Part shown: positions 45,352 to 53,837 of the stretch, piece after piece
How positions within the stretch are numbered: the stretch's first letter is position 1
How the letters are laid out: each line of letters opens with the position of its first letter
Source: Methylocystis sp. MJC1
GTDB taxonomy: Bacteria > Pseudomonadota > Alphaproteobacteria > Rhizobiales > Beijerinckiaceae
Assembly (NCBI RefSeq): GCF_026427715.1
Contig: NZ_CP107558.1
Location: 3,255,001-3,319,000 of the forward strand
Direction of reading: 5' to 3'
Length of the DNA stretch: 64,000 nucleotides
Position numbers and translations under genes: made by a program
Notes under the pieces: generated by a model
Seen by the model: the letters and a program-made list of their open reading frames with translations, nothing else
The model's database searches: none
What the model was told of the DNA's origin: nothing

Positions 45352-47589
45352 TCAAAAGCCGCCGCGCCCCGCCTGCAGCTTCAACAGCGCCGCTACAAGC
45401 GCATCGACGTCCGCGCAGGTATTGTAGAAGGCGAGCGAAGGCCGCACCGTCGCCTCCAAGCCGAAACGGCGCAGGATGGGCTGGGCGCAATGGTGGCCCG
45501 CGCGCACCGCGATGCCTTCCCGGTCGAGCGCCATACCGACCTCCTGCGTGTTGTGGCCGTCGAGCACGAAGGACAGCACGGAGGCCTTTTCAGCCGCTGT
45601 GCCAATGAAGGTCAGTCCCGGCACCAGGCGCATTTTCTCGGTCGCATAGACGAGAAGATCATGCTCGTAACGGGCGATGACCTCCATGCCGATGCTCTCG
45701 ACATAATCGAGCGCGGCGCCGAGACCCACTGCGTCGGCGATATTGCCCGTGCCCGCTTCGAAGCGCTCCGGCGCGCCCTGATAGATCGTCTTCTCGAAAG
45801 TGACGTCGGCGATCATATTGCCGCCGCCCTGCCAGGGCGGCATGTTTTCGAGCACCGAGTCCTTGCCGTAGACGACGCCGATGCCGGTCGGCCCGAAAAC
45901 TTTGTGGCCCGAGAAGATGAAGAAGTCGCAGTCGATCGACTGCACGTCGACCGGCATATGCGAGACGGATTGCGCGCCGTCGATCAGCACGCAGGCCCCG
46001 TGGCGATGCGCCATGGCGGTGATCTCGCGCACCGGCGTCACCGTGCCGAGCGCATTGGAGACCTGCGTCACGGCGACGATGCGCGTCTTCGGATTGAGCA
46101 GCTTCTCATATTCTTCCAGAATGATCTGGCCACGATCGTCGACCGGCGCGACGCGCAGCCGCGCGCCTTTCTCGGCGCAGAGCATCTGCCAGGGAACGAT
46201 ATTGGCGTGATGCTCCAGCCAGGAGACGACGATCTCGTCGCCCTCGCGCACATTGCGGCGGCCCCATGCCTGGGCGACGAGATTGATGCCCTCCGTCGCC
46301 CCGCGCACGAAGATAATGTCCTTGACGTTGGGCGCATTCAGGAAGCGGCGGACTTTCTCGCGCGCGGCCTCATAGGCGTCGGTCGAGCGCGCCGCCAGCG
46401 CATGGGCGGCGCGGTGGATGTTGGAGTTTTCATATTCGTAGAAGTGCGCCAGGCGGTCGATGACCGATTGCGGCTTCTGCGTGGTCGCCGCATTGTCGAG
46501 CCAGATAAGCGGCTTGCCATGAACCTGCTGCTGCAGGATCGGGAAGTCGCGCTTCACCCGATAGGGATCGAAGACCTGCCGCGTCTCCGAAGAACTGGGC
46601 GAGAGCTGCGGCGCGAAGCCCTGCGGCTCAGCGGTGGGCTGCGCCGGTGCGGCGGCGGGATGGCCGCCGGTATGGCTCACGAAGTAAAGCGCGTCGCTTG
46701 CGGCGGGGCCGGATTGGCCGGGCGTCGGGAAGCTCTCGAAGCCACTCGAAAATTGCTCGCCGCCGACGGGCGGCGTGACCAACGAAGCGGAATCCGAGAG
46801 ACGATGCGGATCTGCTTCCGACGGCCCCGAGATGGCGACGCGCTCCGGTGCGGCGGGAGCCCTGGCCTCGGCCTCCGCCGGCGCGCTCGGCGCGGAAACC
46901 GGAATGTTCGGCTGTCCGAGCTCGGGCTGCGGCGCGACCGCCGGCGTATGCGGCGGGAGATAGGACGGCGCGGGCGCGGCCGGCGCGCTCGCTGGGACCG
47001 CGCGCTCATGCAGGAAATAGAGATTATCGACCCCAGGGCTCGCGCCCATCCCGGCGGGGCCGATAGCTTCCGGCGCGTCGGCATGGCTTTGCGGCACGAG
47101 CGACATGTCGGCGGCGAGAAGCCGCGGAATGAGGCTGTAATCGACGTCCGAGGGAATAGCGGAGGGCGTGGAGCTTCCCAGCGATGCGCCGGGTTGCGGA
47201 ATCTGGTCGAGGCCGAGCGGTCGCGTCGGCGACTGCAGTCCGGTCGGCGCGGCAGGCGCGGGGAAATTCGGCGTGGGGATGACGGAGAGGATTGTCGTTG
47301 GCGGCACGTCGGGCGGTCCCATTTGGGCGCGGGCGGGGGCGAGCGGCGCGATCGTCGTCACGACGGAAGGCGCCGGCGCGTCGGGCAGGCTCGGCGTCAG
47401 CGCGGGCGGACCGAAGGGCAGCGCGGAATTGGCCAGCGGAACCGGCGGCTGCTGGAAAAAAGCGTTGGCCAACCGCGCGATCATATTCGGGTCGATCGTC
47501 GGCGCGGCGTGATGGCCCGCGTCCTGAGCGGGGAGATTGTCGAGCGGCAAATCGGCGGAAGCGGGAATGGCGGGCTTCGCAGGCGACAT
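45352..47589 (-). CDS. Cysteine desulfurase (SufS type) with encapsulin-targeting N-terminal extension
   Basis: A 745-residue protein in two parts. Residues about 337-745 are a complete SufS-type desulfurase: LIWLDNAATTQKP, HHANIVPWQ, PLP Lys563 in FSGHKVFGPTGIG and the persulfide Cys701 in RAGHHCAQP. Residues 1-336 are Pro/Ala-rich and disordered, with repeated short motifs: DPNMIARLANAFF (33-45) and DYSLIPRLLAADM (150-162), DNLYFLHE (188-195) and DALYFVSH (299-306). This architecture is that of the cargo of family 2A encapsulins; the extension should steer the enzyme into the shell made by the gene just upstream (62 bases away). ATG has GAGGAAG upstream. Confidence 0.93.
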   Translation of the reverse strand: MSPAKPAIPASADLPLDNLPAQDAGHHAAPTIDPNMIARLANAFFQQPPVPLANSALPFGPPALTPSLPDAPAPSVVTTIAPLAPARAQMGPPDVPPTTILSVIPTPNFPAPAAPTGLQSPTRPLGLDQIPQPGASLGSSTPSAIPSDVDYSLIPRLLAADMSLVPQSHADAPEAIGPAGMGASPGVDNLYFLHERAVPASAPAAPAPSYLPPHTPAVAPQPELGQPNIPVSAPSAPAEAEARAPAAPERVAISGPSEADPHRLSDSASLVTPPVGGEQFSSGFESFPTPGQSGPAASDALYFVSHTGGHPAAAPAQPTAEPQGFAPQLSPSSSETRQVFDPYRVKRDFPILQQQVHGKPLIWLDNAATTQKPQSVIDRLAHFYEYENSNIHRAAHALAARSTDAYEAAREKVRRFLNAPNVKDIIFVRGATEGINLVAQAWGRRNVREGDEIVVSWLEHHANIVPWQMLCAEKGARLRVAPVDDRGQIILEEYEKLLNPKTRIVAVTQVSNALGTVTPVREITAMAHRHGACVLIDGAQSVSHMPVDVQSIDCDFFIFSGHKVFGPTGIGVVYGKDSVLENMPPWQGGGNMIADVTFEKTIYQGAPERFEAGTGNIADAVGLGAALDYVESIGMEVIARYEHDLLVYATEKMRLVPGLTFIGTAAEKASVLSFVLDGHNTQEVGMALDREGIAVRAGHHCAQPILRRFGLEATVRPSLAFYNTCADVDALVAALLKLQAGRGGF

Positions 47590-47650
47590 GAAGGCGGCTT
47601 CCTCGGCGTGAAAGAGAGCCGGCGACGCTGGGCCGCCGGCGTTGTTGCGA

Positions 47651-48598
47651 TCAGACGCGCTTGTCGTCGTATTCGTGGAACTTGCTCACATCGACGTCTT
47701 CGAGCACGCCGAGGGCGTCATGCGTCAGCACTGCGGCCGAGCAATAGAGCGAGATCAGATAGGAGGCGATCGCCTTGCGGTTGATGCCCATGAAGCGAAC
47801 CGACAGGCTCGGCGCCACCTCGCCCGGAACGCCGGGCTGGAACAGGCCGATGACGCCTTGTTTCTTCTCGCCGGTGCGCAGCAGAAGAATATTCGTCTTG
47901 CCGTTCTCGTCGATGTAGAGCTTGTCGCTCGGCACCAACGGCAGGCCGCGCCAGGTGATGAAGGGCGAGCCGAACAGCGTGACGGTTGGCGGCGGCACGC
48001 CGCGGCGGGTGCACTCGCGCCCAAAAGCCGCGATGGCGCGCGGATGCGCCAGGAAGAACGCCGGCTCCTTCCACACCTTGGAGATCAGCTCGTCGAGATC
48101 GTCCGGTGTCGGCGCCCCCTTGCGGGTTTTGATCTTCATCGACGGATGCGCATTGGCGAGGAAGCCATATTCCGCATTGTTGATGAGCTCGGCCTCCTGC
48201 CTCTCCTTCACCTTCTCGGTGAGGAGACGGACCTGCTCCTGAATCTGATCATAGGGATGGTTGTAGAGATCCGACACGCGGGTCTGAACGTCGAGGATCG
48301 TCGTCACCGCATTCATCGAGTATTCGCGCGGCGCGTCTTCGTAATCGACGAAGGTCTCGGGCAGATCCGCGTCGCGATCGCGCGCCGGGCTGCACTGCAC
48401 GACGGCGTCGCTCAACGCCGACGATTCCTTGACGCGGTTCAGGCGGTAGATGCCGGCTTCGACCGGCACCCAAGGCAGGAAGGACACGAGCCAGCGCGGC
48501 GTGATGCCCGACCATTGCGGGCGGGTTTTCGTTGCGTTCGCGAGCTGGCGCGCCGCCGCCTCGCTCAACGTTCGGCGGACTTCGGGTTCTGCGGTCAT
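47651..48598 (-). CDS. Family 2A encapsulin shell protein (SrpI-like)
   Basis: A 315-residue HK97-fold shell protein. I recognise the family 2A pattern: N-terminal arm (LSEAAARQLANATKTRPQWSG), RWLVSFLPWVPVEAGIYRLNRV, EYSMNAVTTILDVQTRVSDLYN, and the C-terminal RFMGINRKAIASYLISLYCSAAV. Known members assemble into small icosahedral nanocompartments that enclose a cysteine desulfurase, whose gene follows here at 62 bases. The shell would lie in the cytoplasm and hold sulfur chemistry. It is first in the operon and diverges from the serine acetyltransferase gene. No signal peptide is seen. Length and neighbour are as expected for the family. Confidence 0.92.
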   Translation of the reverse strand: MTAEPEVRRTLSEAAARQLANATKTRPQWSGITPRWLVSFLPWVPVEAGIYRLNRVKESSALSDAVVQCSPARDRDADLPETFVDYEDAPREYSMNAVTTILDVQTRVSDLYNHPYDQIQEQVRLLTEKVKERQEAELINNAEYGFLANAHPSMKIKTRKGAPTPDDLDELISKVWKEPAFFLAHPRAIAAFGRECTRRGVPPPTVTLFGSPFITWRGLPLVPSDKLYIDENGKTNILLLRTGEKKQGVIGLFQPGVPGEVAPSLSVRFMGINRKAIASYLISLYCSAAVLTHDALGVLEDVDVSKFHEYDDKRV

Positions 48599-48771
48599 GC
48601 AATCGTCCTAGAAGGGTCGACGGGAACAGACGGGCACCGCGCGGGAGGGCGCACCGTCTTTTCAAATACAAGAGATCGCTAACATGTTGCTTGCGACAGC
48701 GCGAACTCTACACGTTATCTCCCTGGATTCAACCGTATTTCAAAGAATAAAAACATTCGTAATTTCTACTA

Positions 48772-48793
48772 TATTTGAAAATATATACAAATA
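48772..48793. promoter_or_regulatory. Candidate inverted-repeat operator TATTTG-N10-CAAATA
   Basis: Six-base inverted arms separated by ten AT-rich bases, about midway between the two divergent starts. The shape fits a dimeric regulator; the AT-richness means chance occurrence is possible. Confidence 0.35.
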
Positions 48794-48871
48794 CGACCAG
48801 CCTTCCGCGTTGCTGGAGGGGGCGGTGTTGATGACAGGGCGCATTTTGCGCCTGTTGCCTTCCCTGTCGAT

Positions 48872-48896
48872 ATAGTCTATTATTTTTATCGATTAA
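48872..48896. promoter_or_regulatory. Candidate Rrf2 operator upstream of serine acetyltransferase
   Basis: ATAGTCTATTATTTTTATCG and the next five bases match 45139-45163 at 18 of 25 positions and end 25 bases before the serine acetyltransferase ATG, a position where a bound regulator would block or tune transcription. Confidence 0.5.
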
Positions 48897-48921
48897 TTGC
48901 GCGCTGCCCGAAGGCCTGTTG

Positions 48922-49863
48922 ATGACGCAAGAATTCGAGACAATCGTGCTGGAATCCGAGACCTTCGACGTCGCGGAAATCGTCAAGGCCCTCGCCGCGT
49001 TGCGACGAACGTCACAGACAAACCGCTACGGGACCGGACGGCTTCCCGAATTGCCCTCGCGCGCGGCGATACTCGACACCGTCGAGGACCTGACCGCCGT
49101 TCTCTATCCGCGCCACTTCGGCCCTTATGAGCTGACGCCGGAAACAACCGACGTTTTCCTGGCCAGGACTCTCAACCGCGCGCTACGGACGCTGCGGGAG
49201 CAAATCCGCCGCGAGCTGAAGCTCTTCGCCCCCGAAGCGGCGGAAGATGCGCTCGCGAGCCGCGCAAGGTTGATCGCGGAAGAATTCGCGCAGGCGCTGC
49301 CGGACGTGCGCGCGCTTCTCGATACGGATATCCGCGCGGCCTTCGCGGGCGACCCTGCGGCCAAGAGTCTCGACGAGATCGTCTTCTGCTATCCGGGCGT
49401 CTCCGCCGTCATCCGCCATCGTCTCGCGCATCGGCTTTATTTGCTCGGAGCGACGATGATCGCCCGCATCGTCGCCGAGATCGCGCATTCGCAGACCGGC
49501 ATCGATATTCACCCTGGCGCCACGATCGGCGAAAGCTTCTTCATCGATCACGGGACCGGCGTCGTCATCGGCGAGACCGCGATCATCGGCAAGCGCGTGC
49601 GCCTCTATCAGGCCGTCACACTCGGGGCCAAGCGTTTCGACGTCGACGAGAATGGCGCGCTCGAGAAGGGCAAGCCGCGTCATCCGGTCGTCGAGGACGA
49701 CGTGGTGATCTATGCAGGCGCCACTGTGCTCGGCCGCATCACCATTGGCCGCGGCTCCGCCATCGGCGGCAATGTCTGGCTCACCCAGAGCGTGCCGCCC
49801 GGCAGCAATATCTCCCAGGCGAAGGCGCGCGTCGACGTCTTCGACCATGGGGCAGGCATATGA
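48922..49863 (+). CDS. cysE: Serine O-acetyltransferase
   Basis: A 313-residue enzyme: an N-terminal helical domain of about 180 residues, then left-handed beta-helix hexapeptide repeats. Blocks are [40 protein letters not shown] (catalytic His region) and [21 protein letters not shown], followed by [19 protein letters not shown]. It makes O-acetylserine, the substrate of the next gene product. The long N-terminal domain resembles the EpsC/plant-type group. The ATG at 48922 is used; a TTG one codon earlier is less likely. It diverges from the encapsulin gene and is followed by cysK. Confidence 0.92.
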   Translation: MTQEFETIVLESETFDVAEIVKALAALRRTSQTNRYGTGRLPELPSRAAILDTVEDLTAVLYPRHFGPYELTPETTDVFLARTLNRALRTLREQIRRELKLFAPEAAEDALASRARLIAEEFAQALPDVRALLDTDIRAAFAGDPAAKSLDEIVFCYPGVSAVIRHRLAHRLYLLGATMIARIVAEIAHSQTGIDIHPGATIGESFFIDHGTGVVIGETAIIGKRVRLYQAVTLGAKRFDVDENGALEKGKPRHPVVEDDVVIYAGATVLGRITIGRGSAIGGNVWLTQSVPPGSNISQAKARVDVFDHGAGI

Positions 49864-49915
49864 TTTTCGACCGGCGGACCCCAGGCGCTTCGAGAGACAG
49901 GGAGAGGAAAAGCAG

Positions 49916-50899
49916 ATGACGATTCACAGCGTGAATTTCACCCCGGCGGCGCGTCCAGGACGCGGCCGGATCTACAGCTCGATCACCCAAACCATCGGCG
50001 ACACGCCGATCGTGCGGCTCGATCGCATCGCGCGCGACAAGGGCGTGAAGGCGAATATTCTCGGCAAGCTCGAATTCTTCAACCCGATCTCCAGCGTGAA
50101 GGATCGCATCGGCGTCGCAATGATCGAGACGCTCGAGAAAGAAGGGCGCATCGCGCCAGGCAAGACGGTTTTGATCGAGCCGACATCCGGCAACACCGGA
50201 ATCGCCCTCGCCTTCGTCGCCGCCGCGCGCGGCTACCGGCTCATTTTGGTAATGCCGGAATCGATGTCGCTCGAACGGCGCAAGATGCTTGCTCTGCTCG
50301 GCGCGGAGCTCGTGCTCACCGCCGCCTCGCAAGGAATGAAAGGCGCGCTCGCCAAGGCCAATGAGCTTCTTGCGCAATATCCCGACGCAATCATTCCGCA
50401 GCAGTTCGAGAACCCCGCCAATCCCGAAATCCATCGCGCGACGACCGCGGAAGAAATCTGGAACGATACGAACGGCGAGGTCGATTACTTCATTTCAGGC
50501 GTCGGCACGGGCGGCACCATCACCGGCGTCGGACAGGTGCTGAAACGGCGCAACCAAAATCTGCGCGTGGTCGCCGTGGAGCCGGAAGATTCAGCCGTGC
50601 TCTCCGGTCGTCCGCCGGGACCGCATAAGATCCAGGGCATTGGCGCGGGCTTCGTGCCGCCGATCCTCGACCGCGGCGTGATCGATGAAATCGTCACCAT
50701 CGGCAATCAAACGGCGCTCGACACGGCGCGTCTCGTCGCACGGACGGAAGGCGTTCCGGTCGGCATTTCCTCTGGCGCCGCGCTCGCGGCGGCTTTGGAG
50801 ATTGGCGCCCGCCCGGAGGCCGAAGGGAAGAATATTGTCGTGATCGTTCCGTCCTTCGCGGAACGCTACCTCTCCACGGCGCTTTTCGAAGGGTTGTGA
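49916..50899 (+). CDS. cysK: Cysteine synthase A (O-acetylserine sulfhydrylase)
   Basis: A 327-residue PLP enzyme. The PLP lysine is Lys62 in [24 protein letters not shown] is the substrate loop and [10 protein letters not shown] binds the PLP phosphate. It makes cysteine from O-acetylserine and sulfide. ATG at 49916 has GAGAGGAA upstream and follows cysE by 52 bases; the frame is open further back only as a shadow of cysE. Cysteine made here could feed the encapsulated desulfurase. Confidence 0.94.
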   Translation: MTIHSVNFTPAARPGRGRIYSSITQTIGDTPIVRLDRIARDKGVKANILGKLEFFNPISSVKDRIGVAMIETLEKEGRIAPGKTVLIEPTSGNTGIALAFVAAARGYRLILVMPESMSLERRKMLALLGAELVLTAASQGMKGALAKANELLAQYPDAIIPQQFENPANPEIHRATTAEEIWNDTNGEVDYFISGVGTGGTITGVGQVLKRRNQNLRVVAVEPEDSAVLSGRPPGPHKIQGIGAGFVPPILDRGVIDEIVTIGNQTALDTARLVARTEGVPVGISSGAALAAALEIGARPEAEGKNIVVIVPSFAERYLSTALFEGL

Positions 50900-50913
50900 C
50901 TAAGCCTTCCGCC

Positions 50914-51017
50914 TGTCATCCCCGGCGGGCTGAAAGCCCGACCAGGGATCCAGAGCCTCAACGGCCGGTTTTGCGCTGGATTCCCGATCGCTCGCTTCGC
51001 GAGCGTCGGGAATGACA
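50914..51017 (-). repeat. Dispersed palindromic repeat, copy A
   Basis: About 104 bases directly after cysK. It is the reverse complement of the 58467 copy: arms TGTCATCCCCGGCGGGCTG and GCGTCGGGAATGACA, with hairpins CGGGCTGAAAGCCCG and GCTCGCTTCGCGAGC. It could also end transcription of cysK. Confidence 0.8.
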
Positions 51018-51037
51018 CGACGCGAACGCCCGTCGCC

Positions 51038-51451
51038 TCAGCAATAGGATTTTTCCTCGACCAGCGACGAGCCGCAGAGTTGGTTCAGTCGATATTTCAG
51101 CGCGGAGCGCCTGTCGTTCTGAAGATAAACGCTGCGCGCAAGCTCGATAAAGCGCGATCCAAAATCGCCCCTGCGCTCGCATTCGCGGATTTCGTCTTCG
51201 ATCGCCCAAAGAGCCGCGTTCACCTCCGCCAGCTCGCGCCGCACCGAGGCGAGATCGGACGTCGCCAGGCGAAGCCGGCATTCCGTTTCGCGCAAAAGCT
51301 TCAGCTCCTGGCGAACATTTGACAGCTTCTTCACATCAGCGATGTGATGCTCCTTGAGCTCCAATATCGAGATGCGATCGAAAAGCTCTCCGATCGAAGC
51401 CGGAAGCATCAAGGGCTCATTGTTCCCAGAGATCGACTGCCTGTTTGTCAT
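51038..51451 (-). CDS. DUF6165 family protein
   Basis: A 137-residue, mostly helical protein. The N-terminal block ASIGELFDRISILELKEHHI followed by KLSNVRQELKLL matches the DUF6165 pattern; the rest looks like a coiled coil. Function is unknown. The ATG overlaps the stop of the TPR gene upstream by four bases (ATGA), so the two are co-translated and probably work together, perhaps in glycan or glycoprotein synthesis. Confidence 0.78.
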   Translation of the reverse strand: MTNRQSISGNNEPLMLPASIGELFDRISILELKEHHIADVKKLSNVRQELKLLRETECRLRLATSDLASVRRELAEVNAALWAIEDEIRECERRGDFGSRFIELARSVYLQNDRRSALKYRLNQLCGSSLVEEKSYC

Positions 51452-53286
51452 AGCTTCGCTCGCAACGCCTCCGTCATATCGGCGAACACGCTGTCCCAGT
51501 CGCTGGGCGCCCGCTGACGAAAAAGCCGCGCGGTCGGATACCAGGGGCTATCGTCGCGCTGCAGCAGCCAACGCCACTCGGGCACATATTTGAGGGCGAT
51601 CCACGTCGGACGACCGAGCGCGCCAGCAAGATGGGCGAGCGAAGTGTCAATCGTTACGACGAGATCCATCGCTTCCATCGCCGCGGCCGTGTCGAGAAAG
51701 GCATCCGGCCCGGCGTCGAAATCCGGCCCCAGCTCCTCGACGCGGAACAACGCCTTCGCCCCGGCGATCTCCTGCACGCCCTCGTTCTTCTGCAAGCTGA
51801 TCAGCCGAACGCCTGGAAGCTCGGCGAGCGGCGCAAAGGCGCCGAGCGGCGCGCTGCGCGTATCGTCCGAGTGGGCGGTCGAGCTGCCGCGCCAGGAGAC
51901 GCCGATCTTGAACCCCTGGGTCCCGATCCGCTCCCGCCAGAAGTCGCGCCGCCCGGAATCGGCCGCCAAATAATGCCCGGGCGCAGGGATGGCGCCAACG
52001 CTCGTCCCCAAGACGAGCGGCAGACTGCAAAGCGGCGTGAACAGGTCGAACGCGTCGGGCCGCACGTCCGTAACCAGCTCGATCGGCGGGTCGAGCGTCT
52101 CGATCAGGGCGCGCATGCTTGCGCGACAACCGAAGGCGACTCGGCTCGGTTTCCCGCGCCCAGCAAAAGGCTCCCGTGTCAGCAAGGGAAAATAGCGGCA
52201 ATATTGGATAACGTCGCCCAAACCGGCTTCGTCCAGCACCAGCAGGCGCTTGCCGGTCAAATCTTCGCCCCGCCATTCAGGCCAGGGCCATTTTGCATCC
52301 AGTCGAAGATTCTCGTTATGCGCGCGCCGATATTCGAAGAACGGGAGGCCTTCCGGATAGCGGCCAAGGAGCAACAAAAGCGCGCCCTTGTTGCTTTTCG
52401 CGTCGTCATGTTCGGAATCAAGGGCCAACGCCGCATCGAAGTTGCGCATGGCGGCGTCGAAATCGCCGAGCTCTTTTTGGGTGATGGCCTGGCCGCATAG
52501 CGCTTCCGCGTCATGGGGGGAAGGGCCGAGCGCATGGACAAAGGCATCCAGCGCCGTCTCATACAGGCCGAGCTTCAAAGCGACATTGCCATAGGCGCGC
52601 CATGCCAGCGGCTCCTTGTTATCGCAAGCAAGGGCCTGTTTGGCGCTTTCGAATGCTTCGTCGCGCCGATTGAGCGAGAGAAGCGCCGTGGTCCGGTTAA
52701 TAAGCAGCTCGACATTACGCGACGCGTGTCGCAGCGCAATGTCATAAACTTTGAGCGCCTCGCCGAAATTCTTCCCCGCGAGCAGCGCATCGGCCTTGAG
52801 CCGCAAAACGCGCTGGTTGCGAGGATCCTTCTCGAGCAGGCGATCGCAATAGGTGACCGCCTCGAAAAAGCGCCCGCGCTTGCTCTCCGCGAAAGCCGCA
52901 GATTCGGCGGCCGCGGCATAACTGGGATTAATATCCAAAGCGCGGGCGAAAGCGAGAAGCGCGTCGTCGACGGCGTCGAGTCCTAAGAGCGAGACGCCGA
53001 AATTGTGCCAGAGATCTTCATCTCGCGGCGCGAGCGCAAGAGCGGCGTCGTAATCGAACAGGGCCTCTTGATCGCGACCCAATTCATGTAATGCAAGCGC
53101 GCGCCCTCTCAGCGCGTCGATACAGTCTTTGTTGAATTTGAGCGCCTCCGTATAGGCGGCGTAAGCGGGCGCAGGGCGCCGCGCTAAAAGATCGGTCGCG
53201 CCTTTCGCGACGAAATACTCCGCGCCTGCTGGAAGAGCGAGGGAGCGGGGAGCATGTCGAACTGTTTGACGTCGAGACCGAGCCAT
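51448..53286 (-). CDS. TPR-repeat protein with GT9/GT41-like C-terminal domain
   Basis: About 612 residues. Residues roughly 20-320 hold eight or more tetratricopeptide repeats (for example ALFDYDAALALAPRDEDLWHN). The C-terminal part from about 335 resembles heptosyltransferase-like GT-B domains: GEDLTGKRLLVLDEAGLGDVIQ, IGVSWRGSSTAHSDDTRSAP and MDLVVTIDTSLAHLAGALGRPTW. TPR proteins of this type may transfer sugars to proteins or lipids. ATG at 53286 is used instead of a TTG two codons earlier. It lies next to the encapsulin cluster but no functional link is visible. Confidence 0.78.
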   Translation of the reverse strand: MARSRRQTVRHAPRSLALPAGAEYFVAKGATDLLARRPAPAYAAYTEALKFNKDCIDALRGRALALHELGRDQEALFDYDAALALAPRDEDLWHNFGVSLLGLDAVDDALLAFARALDINPSYAAAAESAAFAESKRGRFFEAVTYCDRLLEKDPRNQRVLRLKADALLAGKNFGEALKVYDIALRHASRNVELLINRTTALLSLNRRDEAFESAKQALACDNKEPLAWRAYGNVALKLGLYETALDAFVHALGPSPHDAEALCGQAITQKELGDFDAAMRNFDAALALDSEHDDAKSNKGALLLLLGRYPEGLPFFEYRRAHNENLRLDAKWPWPEWRGEDLTGKRLLVLDEAGLGDVIQYCRYFPLLTREPFAGRGKPSRVAFGCRASMRALIETLDPPIELVTDVRPDAFDLFTPLCSLPLVLGTSVGAIPAPGHYLAADSGRRDFWRERIGTQGFKIGVSWRGSSTAHSDDTRSAPLGAFAPLAELPGVRLISLQKNEGVQEIAGAKALFRVEELGPDFDAGPDAFLDTAAAMEAMDLVVTIDTSLAHLAGALGRPTWIALKYVPEWRWLLQRDDSPWYPTARLFRQRAPSDWDSVFADMTEALRAKL

Positions 53287-53396
53287 AAGCAAAGGTGAGC
53301 CTGGGAAAGGAAGTCGCCAGCAGAAAGCCTATGAAGACAAGCTTTCCGCAAGCTGACTGCCTCGACCGGTTCAATTTGCGCCAGGTATGCGTACGG

Positions 53397-53819
53397 TCAG
53401 TGCGGCGCCTGCGTAGCCTGCCCCGCAAAGGCGCCGTCGACCCACACGCCTTCCTTCAAAATCTTGCCCGACTTGTCGGTGAGCACGCCGCGCCCACTCG
53501 GCTTGTCGTTCTTGAATTCGCCCGACCATTTGTTCCCGTTCCGGCTCGTATAGACGCCTGCGCCCTCGCGGCGGTCATTCACGAAGCCGCCGGTATATTG
53601 CTGCCCGTCCGGATAAACGATCGCGCCTGCGCCATGCCTTTTGTCGTCCTTGAAGGCGCCGACATATTTCGACCAATCGTCATAAGTGTAAGCGCCTTCG
53701 CAATCGGTCCACACGACCTTTCGGCTCACCGGGCAAGGCGGGAGCTTGCCGGACGCCATGGCCGATTGCGGCGCCGATATCGACAGCGGGAGCAGCGTCA
53801 AAAGCAGAAAACGCGACAA
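53397..53819 (-). CDS. Secreted MORN-repeat protein
   Basis: A 140-residue protein with a signal peptide (SRFLLLTLLPLSISAPQSAMA) and three to four MORN-type repeats: YVGAFKDDKRHGAGAIVY, YTGGFVNDRREGAGVYTS, WSGEFKNDKPSGRGVLTD. Function of bacterial MORN proteins is mostly unknown. The start is TTG at 53819, supported by a perfect AAGGAGGAG seven bases upstream. It follows the large CxxCH protein gene on the same strand by 18 bases, suggesting co-expression. Confidence 0.82.
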   Translation of the reverse strand: MSRFLLLTLLPLSISAPQSAMASGKLPPCPVSRKVVWTDCEGAYTYDDWSKYVGAFKDDKRHGAGAIVYPDGQQYTGGFVNDRREGAGVYTSRNGNKWSGEFKNDKPSGRGVLTDKSGKILKEGVWVDGAFAGQATQAPH

Positions 53820-53837
53820 GTGACTCCTCCTTGGTTC

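Larger units (their letters stand above)
48599..48921. promoter_or_regulatory. AT-rich divergent promoter region, encapsulin / serine acetyltransferase
   Basis: These 323 bases separate the encapsulin-desulfurase operon from the cysteine biosynthesis genes. From 48700 on they are strongly AT-rich. Two candidate sites are listed separately: TATTTG-N10-CAAATA (48772-48793) and the Rrf2-like motif (48872-48896). Both operons may be controlled from here. Confidence 0.55.

Noticed and set aside
45259..47784. 841-codon plus-strand frame opposite the desulfurase
   Set aside because: An antisense frame kept open by high GC and the repetitive disordered extension; Arg-rich with no domains. The minus strand has unmistakable catalytic motifs.
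47642..48682. 346-codon plus-strand frame opposite the encapsulin gene
   Set aside because: Antisense shadow of a well-supported gene; no family resemblance.
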